Source: Desulfosporosinus sp049943955
GTDB lineage: Bacteria > Bacillota > Desulfitobacteriia > Desulfitobacteriales > Desulfitobacteriaceae
Direction: 5' to 3'
Length of the DNA: 64,000 nt
Assembly: GCF_049943955.1 (NCBI RefSeq)
Contig: NZ_JBNFTW010000004.1
Span: 346,761 to 410,760, forward strand
Part shown: positions 43,723-50,723 of the stretch, in pieces
Numbering within the stretch: the stretch's first letter is position 1
Layout of the letters: every line of letters begins with the position of its first letter
Translations under genes and position numbers: made by a program
The notes under the pieces: generated by a model
Told to the model about the DNA's origin: nothing
Databases searched by the model: none
The model's input: only the letters and a program-made list of their open reading frames with translations

Positions 43723-44091
43723 GATCCTAAAATCCCGCATTTTTTATACCTACAAGAAGAAACGCTGTAAATACGCGATAAGAGAAACCACAGATTGACA
43801 CAGATTTCACCTAAAGCTAAAGCCGGAACCAGGAGCTCACGAACAGTCGTACAGTTGCAAAACAGTACAGATTTGATGATTATATACGAAACAACTGAAA
43901 GGGGAGCAGCGAATGCCATTAGTTCGCTGCATCGCCTTTCTTTATTTTGCCATTTCTGGGATTGGGCTTTTAGGCCTTAAGAAGATACTCATAGAATCGT
44001 CACAAAAGGGACATTAAATGCTAAGAACTCCCTGTTATGATTTATATAGAATCCTTTCGGAAAAACAATAGACTATAGAGGAAGCTGCCTG
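43723..44091. other. intergenic region with a terminator hairpin
   Basis: No convincing gene. GCAGCGAA (43906-43913) and TTCGCTGC (43923-43930) form a hairpin followed by ATCGCCTTTCTTTATTTT, a candidate terminator for the sugar transferase gene. A 61-codon ORF at 43795 lacks a ribosome binding site and runs through this hairpin, so it is not called. Confidence 0.45.
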
Positions 44092-44217
44092 ATGCCAATA
44101 ATCTATTATGTTTTAAAAGTTAACTTATGGTTACTTTTTCTTCTAATGGGCATGCTATTTCTTGAAAACAAGGTTAAATCTGTAAGCAAACGTAAGGAGT
44201 GTTTTGACCAGTGTTAA
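44092..44217 (+). CDS. small single-pass membrane peptide
   Basis: This 41-codon ORF starts MPIIYYVLKVNLWLLFLLMG and has one hydrophobic helix (about 3-25) followed by a basic tail, KVKSVSKRKE. AGGAAG lies nine bases before the ATG. Its last codons overlap the GTG of the acetyltransferase gene, so the two may be coupled. I know no relative. Confidence 0.4.
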   Translation: MPIIYYVLKVNLWLLFLLMGMLFLENKVKSVSKRKECFDQC

Positions 44218-44879
44218 ATAAAGAGCCTCAATATACGTTAGATACATCAGATATTGAGGTCGATATCTTAAGTCCTTATTATATTCCAGAAGTTGCTCAA
44301 TTGTATGAGGAGGTTTTTAGTGATCATTTCTTAGGTCACATGGGTCAGGGATTTTTGAGACTCTTTTGTGCCCAATTCATGAATTCTCCCACAAACTATG
44401 GGTACGTGGCAAAAAACAAAGGCAGAATCATTGGCTTTGTCTTCGGGACAATCGATGGCCGGCCGTTTTCCCGCTTTTATCGCCAGAATTTCTGGAAGCT
44501 GGTCTTTTTAGTCATGGCGAGATACGTTAAAGATGATTACGTCCGTAAACATATCAAGAGCAGACGCAGCTATATTTCAGATGCTTTAAATTCCTTTTTC
44601 CGGCGGCGGCCCAGGAGAAGTAAACGTTCTCAGGAACGCAGCTTGTTCACGCCGGCAAGAATCCTGGCCATAGGGGTTGCTCCCAACTTTCGGGGCTTGG
44701 GTATTGCGAATCGATTAACCGGACATTTCTGTTCGCAAATGAAACAAGAGGGCATTAAGAAAGTTGGCCTTTCAACCTTACCCTGGAACGAGCGTGCCAT
44801 TCGCTTCTACCAGAAAGATGGCTGGACTGTGGAAAAGAGCAGTGATTCCTCGGTAAGTTTTATGCGCTCAATTATTTAG
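44211..44879 (+). CDS. GNAT family N-acetyltransferase
   Basis: The 222-residue protein has IEVDILSPYYIPEVAQLY at the start, a central IIGFVFGTIDGRPF strand pair, the acetyl-CoA-binding loop ARILAIGVAPNFRGLGIANR (about 148-167, R-G-x-G-x-A), and NERAIRFYQKDGW (about 197-209). A basic, Arg-rich insert lies before the acetyl-CoA loop (about 110-145). It acetylates an amine of a sugar or another small molecule; at this place it may act on the nucleotide sugar of the polysaccharide locus (inference). GTG start with AAGGAG eleven bases before. Confidence 0.82.
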   Translation: MLNKEPQYTLDTSDIEVDILSPYYIPEVAQLYEEVFSDHFLGHMGQGFLRLFCAQFMNSPTNYGYVAKNKGRIIGFVFGTIDGRPFSRFYRQNFWKLVFLVMARYVKDDYVRKHIKSRRSYISDALNSFFRRRPRRSKRSQERSLFTPARILAIGVAPNFRGLGIANRLTGHFCSQMKQEGIKKVGLSTLPWNERAIRFYQKDGWTVEKSSDSSVSFMRSII

Positions 44880-44900
44880 AGCAAAATATTGGTTTGCTCG

Positions 44901-45168
44901 GTTCAGCTGAAGTTGAACATCGAGATTTCGAGGGGGCTCTGCCCCACAGGAAATAGTATGTAATACGGTGTATCGCCGCTACTTTTAGAAGCGGGAGTCT
45001 TACAATTGGATAAAGAAAACATCCTGGTTGCCTTAGTCCAGAATATCACCGGACTAGGGCAATTAATTTTGTCTGGAGTTTTCAACAGAATAACTTTCGG
45101 TAATAGTGTCCACTGGACATTATTGTATCTGAAGCCCCGATGTTCAGCTTTAGCTGAACGAGTTCACT
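44901..45168. repeat. MITE-like element with inverted GTTCAGCT palindromes at both ends
   Basis: The left end GTTCAGCTGAAGTTGAAC (44901-44918) followed by ATCG mirrors the right end CGAT plus GTTCAGCTTTAGCTGAAC (45142-45159). The element of about 260 bases has a second palindrome, TGTCCACTGGACA (45107-45119), near its right end and an internal GTAGCGGCGATAC tail sequence. Bases 45112-45168 are identical to 42992-43048. This is the most complete member of the dispersed family and has the form of a small non-autonomous mobile element. A 60-codon minus-strand ORF inside it is not called. Confidence 0.65.
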
Positions 45169-45216
45169 GTACTTGAGCTTATACTCGAGTTTTCTTTTTC
45201 TCCAGGAGGACTGCCT

Positions 45217-45255
45217 TAATTCTTGTCGAATATATGAGTAACGAGACAAGAATTA
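45217..45255 (+). promoter_or_regulatory. inverted repeat with TGTCGAA Spo0A-like box
   Basis: TAATTCTTGTC (45217-45227) and GACAAGAATTA (45245-45255) are perfect 11-base arms. The sequence TTGTCGAA (45223-45230) at the end of the left arm matches the Spo0A box TGTCGAA. It lies 50 bases before the start of the lytic transglycosylase gene. It could be a binding site or an RNA hairpin in the leader. Confidence 0.45.
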
Positions 45256-45279
45256 GGATTGGAAGGGGAAGAAGAAAGA

Positions 45280-47628
45280 ATGTTTTGGCGCCGATACAAA
45301 AGGTTATTGGCCATTTTTATGGTCGCGCTCTTTTTTATGCAGCTGGTACCCGTCAGGACAGCTTCGGCAGCAGTAGATAAAACAGCATATTACACAGAAA
45401 TCGGGCAAAAACTTGAATACTGGGCAGATAAATACAATATCCCTCCGGTACTTTTGAAATCCATCGCTTGGATGGAAAGCGGCTGGAGACAATATGAGCT
45501 CGATGCTTCGGGACAGCCCATGACTGATCATCCTTTAATCGGTAAGGACGGTATTGGGATCGGGATTATGCAAATCTCGAGTTACAGTTCCACCGATACA
45601 GCGACGATTGACAAACTGAAAAACGATATTGACTATAACATAGAAATAGGCTGTCAATTACTTAATCAAAAATGGCGGGCTGCGCCTAAAATTGGCAATG
45701 GCGACCGCAATGTCCTGGAGAACTGGTATTTTGCAGTCTGGGCCTACAACAACTGGGGCTCGCGCAACAATCCGAATGTCAGCACAGGATCTCCGGCCTA
45801 TCAGGATTCGATTTTCAGCCTCATGGGTCAAAAATACAACAGTGCAGTGACCTTTGCTCCCGGGGCTGCCAAGTACCCGGCAAACCTCCTGCCCTCGGTA
45901 AATCCACCCAATAATTCCAGTCGCTACAGCACACCGGCCGAAACCCATACCGGTGACCTGAAGATTGATCAGGATCAATTGCTCGCGACAGGCGGTGGAA
46001 GCGGTGGTGATGCCGCGAATGGGGACTATTGGTTCAACTATGCTCGCTGGGCGTCCTACTATGCCCTAGGTTTTTATAATACGGCTTATGACAGCTCGAC
46101 GATTGCCGATAAAACCGTTGTTACGCAGAAAATCCAGAGTGCTCAAACGAATCTTCTGGCTGAAGCCGATTCCCTCGTGCAGGAAGGGAAGGACTCCTCC
46201 GATGCCAGTGCCGCCAAATATTATTGGACGGTTCTTCAAGGACCAAGTTTGAATCAAGATGCTGCCTCCCAGGCTGCCACAGGCTTAAAGAATGCCCTGG
46301 GGAAATTGTTGGATGAAGCCGACAGTCTGGTTCAGACGGGAGATGCTTCAGCAGCTAAAACTGCGGTACAGGACTATGAGACCGTTTTACAAGGCTCCAG
46401 TGTCGATGCCGACCTTGTTCAAAGAGCAGACAATGGTCTTCTCACCGCATATAATAAACTTTTGGACGAAGCCGACAAACTGGTCCTTGCAGGGACAACA
46501 GATGGTAAAGCCACTGGGGCGGGTTACTATCAGACAGTTTTGCAAGGCCCTAGTTTAGATGCCGGTCTGACAGAGCGTGCTCAAACCGGCTATCAGGCAG
46601 CCGGCGGTTCGGGTTCGCCAAGCTCCGGAACGACTCCGTCGTCAGGCTCAACCCCGGGTTCGACCTCAGGTTCAACGCCGACTTCGCCCGCTGAACCACA
46701 GCCTGCGGGTGCGGCAGTTACTCGTCTTTCCGGGACCCGTGCTGAAGATACAGCAATTAAGATCTCCCAGGAAGGCTGGGCCGATAATTCTGCCCCAGTT
46801 GTCCTTTTGGCCCGGGTAGACCGCTTCCAGGATGCCCTGGCGGCAGCCCCTCTGGCCAGAAAACTAAAGGCTCCCTTACTCTTAACAGCCCCTGACGAAC
46901 TGGAGAGCAACGTTTTACAGGAATTGAAACGACTGGGTGCAGGCGCCAAAGTCTTTGTGATCGGGGGAGAAGTCGCCATTAGCCCAAAAGTAACGGATGC
47001 CCTTACTCAGGCTAATTTGCCCTATGAACGTATTTTTGGAAATTCTGCTGCCGATACCGCTGCGGCAATTGCCCGCAGAATGGGTCCCAGCACTCAAGTT
47101 ATCCTTGCTTCCGCCACAAGTTTCCCTGATGCCCTATCTGCCTCAGCTCCGGCTGCTGCTTTGGGGATTCCCATCCTTTTGACGGAAAAGAGTACACTGC
47201 CTGACTCGACACTGCAGCTTTTGCAAGATTATAAAGTGACGAAGACGATTATCGTCGGCGGGAAATACGCCGTTTCCACGTCCTTTGACAGCACAGGAGG
47301 CCCCTTGGCAAGCTACGGGCCGGTGCGCTTGGCTGGGGAGACAAAATATGATACGATGATCAAGATTGTAAACTATTTTAAGCAGGATCCAACAACTTTA
47401 GTTATTGCGACGGGCGAAACCTTCCCGGACGGACTGGCGGGGGGAGCTTTTGCAGCAGTTAAGGGAAGTCCCTTGCTCTTAATTCCTCAAGGGGACTTAA
47501 ATACTGATACAAAGGCCTACTTAAAGGCTCAAAGCGGAAAAACGACCAAGGCTTATATACTCGGTGGAACGGGAGTTATCCCCAGTTCTAATGAGAAGGT
47601 TTTAGAAGGTCTGCTGACGTCTTCCTGA
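45280..47628 (+). CDS. CWB2-anchored lytic transglycosylase-like wall protein
   Basis: The secreted protein has about 782 residues. A signal peptide (about 1-30, ending TASA before AVD) leads to an SLT/lysozyme-like domain (about 40-140) with KSIAWMESGWRQ, carrying the presumed catalytic Glu, and GIGIMQIS. It continues with an uncharacterised segment, three helical repeats of about 55 residues (about 292-440, each with LL-EADSLV...TVLQGPS), a Ser/Gly/Pro/Thr linker (about 441-478) and three CWB2 repeats (about 480-782) with LLLTAPDEL and PILLTE. CWB2 repeats hold proteins non-covalently on wall polysaccharide. The likely role is cleavage of peptidoglycan strands. The upstream TTG at 45259 is rejected, since ATG 45280 starts the signal peptide correctly. 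Confidence 0.87.
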   Translation: MFWRRYKRLLAIFMVALFFMQLVPVRTASAAVDKTAYYTEIGQKLEYWADKYNIPPVLLKSIAWMESGWRQYELDASGQPMTDHPLIGKDGIGIGIMQISSYSSTDTATIDKLKNDIDYNIEIGCQLLNQKWRAAPKIGNGDRNVLENWYFAVWAYNNWGSRNNPNVSTGSPAYQDSIFSLMGQKYNSAVTFAPGAAKYPANLLPSVNPPNNSSRYSTPAETHTGDLKIDQDQLLATGGGSGGDAANGDYWFNYARWASYYALGFYNTAYDSSTIADKTVVTQKIQSAQTNLLAEADSLVQEGKDSSDASAAKYYWTVLQGPSLNQDAASQAATGLKNALGKLLDEADSLVQTGDASAAKTAVQDYETVLQGSSVDADLVQRADNGLLTAYNKLLDEADKLVLAGTTDGKATGAGYYQTVLQGPSLDAGLTERAQTGYQAAGGSGSPSSGTTPSSGSTPGSTSGSTPTSPAEPQPAGAAVTRLSGTRAEDTAIKISQEGWADNSAPVVLLARVDRFQDALAAAPLARKLKAPLLLTAPDELESNVLQELKRLGAGAKVFVIGGEVAISPKVTDALTQANLPYERIFGNSAADTAAAIARRMGPSTQVILASATSFPDALSASAPAAALGIPILLTEKSTLPDSTLQLLQDYKVTKTIIVGGKYAVSTSFDSTGGPLASYGPVRLAGETKYDTMIKIVNYFKQDPTTLVIATGETFPDGLAGGAFAAVKGSPLLLIPQGDLNTDTKAYLKAQSGKTTKAYILGGTGVIPSSNEKVLEGLLTSS

Positions 47629-47683
47629 ATTAGCGGATAAGAACGCGGAATTAACGGAGAAGAACACGGAGGGTTGAGATTCA

Positions 47684-48991
47684 TTGGCACAGCAGTATAA
47701 AAGGCTATGGATAACAGGCCTCCTGTTCTTCATAGCCTTAGGCCTTGAGCTTCTTTATATCAAATCCTATTCGGTACACTATTTTATCTCTCCGGATGGG
47801 TATCTTTACTCCAATATCGCTGAAAACTTTCTCCAGGGCAAGGGACTGATGAACACAGCGAATTTCGCTGAAGGCGTTAATCATGTTGTCCAAGCCTTTC
47901 CTAAGACCCGGGACTATGTGATAGGTCCGGTTTATCCCCTGCTTTTAGCCTTAATCTATGGAATCTTTGGTTTTAAAAGTTATGCTATGGTGATCATGGT
48001 TCTGCATGGTGTGCTTGGAGCAGCCAGCGCGGTAGTTGCTTTTAAAACCGGGGAGCTTCTGTTCGGTAAGAGGTATGCCTGGATACCTTACGTCTTGACT
48101 CTCGGCTACCCCTTGTTCGCCTTTTGGGAAATGTATGTCTTAACAGAAACGACTTATGTTTTTGCCATTTGGCTGTTTCTCTATTGTTCGGCACGTTATG
48201 CCCGAGAAATCGGCCGGCCTAAAATGTCCACCCTTTTAATTTTGGGAGTAGTGATAGGAGTTTCTAACCTAGTTCGTCCCTTGCTTTTGCTCTATTTCCC
48301 GGTTATGGGCTTTTGGATTTTCTGGATGAAAGGCTGGCGGCTGAAGCAAGCGCTGCGGGATTTTATGCTTATCCTGTTCATGACCGTCTTAGTCATGAGC
48401 CCTTGGTGGATACGCAATGAGTTAAAGTATCATCAGTTTATAGCTGTTTCCAATTATGGTTCCTATGAGTTTTATTTAGGAAATAACCCGCGTACGATCA
48501 CAAACAGTTACTTTGTCATGGACCAGCCCAGCTATGACCCGGCGGTTAAAGCAAGGATTGATAAACTTCCTCTCTTGGAGCAGGAAAAGGAGTATAAAAG
48601 TCTGGGAGTCTCCTTTATTGTCAGTCATCCGGTGCTGTTTCTGGAGCGCACCTTGGCCAAAGAAAAGAATCTGTTTTGGCAGCCCGTAAGTTCCCAAGAA
48701 GGGCAGGCTTACAAAATGAAAGGGGACTCCCTTGACAAGTGGTATCTGCTTTTAGGCTTAAGCGGGATTATCCTAAGTATTGTCTGGCTGAAAAAATACA
48801 GCTTTCTTTTGCTTTATATCCTTTACTACAGCTTTATCGTGAGTATGATCACAGTCGTTTCAGGAGGACGCTATCGCCTGCCGGTGATGCCGGCGATGAT
48901 TTTGGTGGGGTCCCTGAGTCTTGTACTGCTCCTTAAAGGAACCGGGAAGCTGCTGGGAACACTGGGAAGAGCCCATGGGAGGTTGGCATAA
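47684..48991 (+). CDS. GT-C glycosyltransferase, family 39 (ArnT/PMT-like)
   Basis: The 435-residue integral membrane protein has about ten segments. The first outer loop has SPDGYLYSNIAENFLQGKG (about 37-55) and VIGPVYPLLLALIYGIFG near 85-102, the layout of GT39-like enzymes that use polyprenyl-phosphate sugars. A large outer loop (about 265-330) precedes the last segments. It probably transfers a sugar from a lipid carrier to an acceptor outside the membrane, for example the polysaccharide or an S-layer protein (inference). The next two genes fit as lipid-sugar synthase partners. TTG start with GGAGGG upstream. Confidence 0.78.
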   Translation: MAQQYKRLWITGLLFFIALGLELLYIKSYSVHYFISPDGYLYSNIAENFLQGKGLMNTANFAEGVNHVVQAFPKTRDYVIGPVYPLLLALIYGIFGFKSYAMVIMVLHGVLGAASAVVAFKTGELLFGKRYAWIPYVLTLGYPLFAFWEMYVLTETTYVFAIWLFLYCSARYAREIGRPKMSTLLILGVVIGVSNLVRPLLLLYFPVMGFWIFWMKGWRLKQALRDFMLILFMTVLVMSPWWIRNELKYHQFIAVSNYGSYEFYLGNNPRTITNSYFVMDQPSYDPAVKARIDKLPLLEQEKEYKSLGVSFIVSHPVLFLERTLAKEKNLFWQPVSSQEGQAYKMKGDSLDKWYLLLGLSGIILSIVWLKKYSFLLLYILYYSFIVSMITVVSGGRYRLPVMPAMILVGSLSLVLLLKGTGKLLGTLGRAHGRLA

Positions 48992-48994
48992 ACG

Positions 48995-49411
48995 ATGTCG
49001 CGTGTCCAAATCGTCGTACTCATTATGAGCATTCTGGTCACAGGTTTTATTATCGAACAAGTACGTCTGCGCCGTCTGGCCGTTGAATATTCTTTAATTT
49101 GGATTGTTGCGGGCTTTGGCATGATCTTTTTCTCCTTGTGGAGAAACGGGATCGAGTATTTGGCGAATCTCATGGGAATTTACTACGCACCCTCCGCGAT
49201 TTTCGTAATTTTCGGGGTCTTGGTTTTTATTCTTTGTGTCCATTTTTCCCTGGAGATTTCTAGATTGAGTTCTACCAATCGTGTTTTGGTACAGAGAATC
49301 GCTTTACTTGAAGACGACTTAAGAAATTTGCAACAGAGTCCTCAGACAAAATCCCCGCAAATCAGGAAGCATAAACAAGCAGCGGAAACGAGTCCGCATA
49401 AGGACGTGTAA
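48995..49411 (+). CDS. DUF2304 family membrane protein
   Basis: The 138-residue protein has three hydrophobic helices (about 5-22, 35-52, 65-85) followed by a coiled-coil-like tail (about 88-135). RRLAVEYSLIWIVAGFGMI is the typical DUF2304 block. The family is commonly found next to a dolichol-phosphate-mannose-synthase-like GT2, as here, and is thought to help the lipid-sugar synthase. It begins four bases after the GT39 gene and ends ten bases before GT2. Confidence 0.8.
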   Translation: MSRVQIVVLIMSILVTGFIIEQVRLRRLAVEYSLIWIVAGFGMIFFSLWRNGIEYLANLMGIYYAPSAIFVIFGVLVFILCVHFSLEISRLSSTNRVLVQRIALLEDDLRNLQQSPQTKSPQIRKHKQAAETSPHKDV

Positions 49412-49420
49412 AAAGAAGGT

Positions 49421-50131
49421 ATGCAACGAATTTTAGCGATTGTTCCGGCATTGAATGAAGCCCGGAATATCAGCGCCGTGGTGGATAATCTAAAAAAAGT
49501 GTCCTCTTGGCTGGATGTTCTTGTCATCGATGACGGATCAACGGATCAAACGGCGGAGGTTGCCCGCAGTCATGGAGCAAACGTCATTTCCTTGCCTGTG
49601 AATCTGGGAATCGGGGGAGCAGTGCAAACAGGGTTTCTCTATGCTGTTAAAAACCACTATGATGTTGCCCTGCAAGTCGATGGAGACGGGCAGCACCGGG
49701 CTGAAGAGATCCAGAAATTGATTGAGCCAATTCTTAGAGACAAAGCCGATGTCACCATCGGATCCCGGTTTTTGAGTAAAACGGCCTATAAATCCTCCTG
49801 GTCCCGGCGTATGGGAATCTATCTCTTAAGCAAAACGATCCAGTCCGTCGTGCGCAGGAAATATACGGACCCGACCTCAGGATTTCGTGCCTATAACCAG
49901 AAAGCCCTGCGTATGGTCTCAGCCCATTATTCAACAGACTACCCGGAACCCGATGCCATTGTAACCCTGATCAAAAACGGAGTAAGGGTCATAGAAGTCT
50001 CAGTGGAGATGGACGCCCGTATTTCCGGAAGCTCGTCAATCACCCCCTTTAAAAGCGGGTACTATATGTTCAAGGTGAGTTTAGCCATCATTCTTAATTC
50101 GATGATGAGCCGGATCTGGCCTGAGCAGTGA
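49421..50131 (+). CDS. glycosyltransferase family 2, polyprenyl-phosphate sugar synthase-like
   Basis: The 236-residue GT-A enzyme has ILAIVPALNEARNISAVV (about 4-21), VIDDGSTDQTAEVA (about 35-48), LQVDGDGQHRAEEI (about 84-97; metal-binding D-x-D), SRFL and DPTSGFRAYN (about 147-156). It resembles DPM1-like enzymes that make polyprenyl-phosphate hexose. With the DUF2304 and GT39 genes it forms a three-gene module that may supply and use a lipid-linked sugar outside the membrane. GAAGGT lies before the ATG. Confidence 0.86.
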   Translation: MQRILAIVPALNEARNISAVVDNLKKVSSWLDVLVIDDGSTDQTAEVARSHGANVISLPVNLGIGGAVQTGFLYAVKNHYDVALQVDGDGQHRAEEIQKLIEPILRDKADVTIGSRFLSKTAYKSSWSRRMGIYLLSKTIQSVVRRKYTDPTSGFRAYNQKALRMVSAHYSTDYPEPDAIVTLIKNGVRVIEVSVEMDARISGSSSITPFKSGYYMFKVSLAIILNSMMSRIWPEQ

Positions 50132-50212
50132 GAGGCTAATTTTTTAGGGTTAATCTCGCAAAGCATGATGTAATTATCTTAATCCTTCGTTTGGGAGAGG
50201 GAGATTGATAAT

Positions 50213-50455
50213 ATGAGAGTAATTAAAATTGAAAATCAGGACATCCTCGAAGCAGTAAATTCAGGTTCATCTTATATTGAAATTGGTAACCGGAAATTTT
50301 TCTTATTTGAAGTCGAACAATATCCGGACACTAATGATGCTAATGTTTACGAAGTAACTGATGAAGAAGAAAAACGACTGCTATTAGATGCTTTAGAAGG
50401 AGATAACCCGATTCTTTCTGATTCAGAAATTGATAAAGTGTTAGGTTCTTTATGA
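50213..50455 (+). CDS. small acidic protein of unknown function
   Basis: The 80-residue soluble protein has MRVIKIENQDILEAVNSG at the start, the strand pattern YIEIGNRKFFLFEVEQY (about 24-40), and an acidic helical end, LLLDALEGDNPILSDSEIDK. GGGAG precedes the ATG at a rather long distance. Size and layout would fit an antitoxin-like or regulatory protein, but no partner gene is present and I do not recognise the family. A strong terminator follows. Confidence 0.6.
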   Translation: MRVIKIENQDILEAVNSGSSYIEIGNRKFFLFEVEQYPDTNDANVYEVTDEEEKRLLLDALEGDNPILSDSEIDKVLGSL

Positions 50456-50633
50456 AAACTCACTGGAAAAGATGTAGTTGTTGAAGGCTACCCCATTAAT
50501 CTTAAATTGCTACTATTATCTGTTGGAAAATCTGGGCCATACAAAGTTTTTTATCGTCTTGAAAAAGATGAAATTGTAATTTTCCTAGTTCGTCATCCTC
50601 GACAAAAAGAGATTTAAAATAGAAATTCTGTCC

Positions 50634-50680
50634 AAAAAAGCCGTCACCATTTATTTCGTAAATTGGTGACGGCTTTTTTT
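50634..50680. terminator. bidirectional intrinsic terminator
   Basis: GCCGTCACCA (from 50640) pairs with TGGTGACGGC (to 50673), with A-run before and T-run after. It can end transcription of the small acidic gene from the left and of the minus-strand CWB2-GH18 gene from the right. Confidence 0.9.
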
Positions 50681-50723
50681 GTATTGTCATCGGCCACAGA
50701 GGCCGAGCCTTCATTCTCTTCTC

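Noticed and set aside
43795..43980. 61-codon plus-strand ORF after the sugar transferase
   Set aside because: It has no ribosome binding site and passes through a terminator hairpin at 43906-43930.
44903..45085. 60-codon minus-strand ORF
   Set aside because: It lies inside the MITE-like repeat and has no coding signature.
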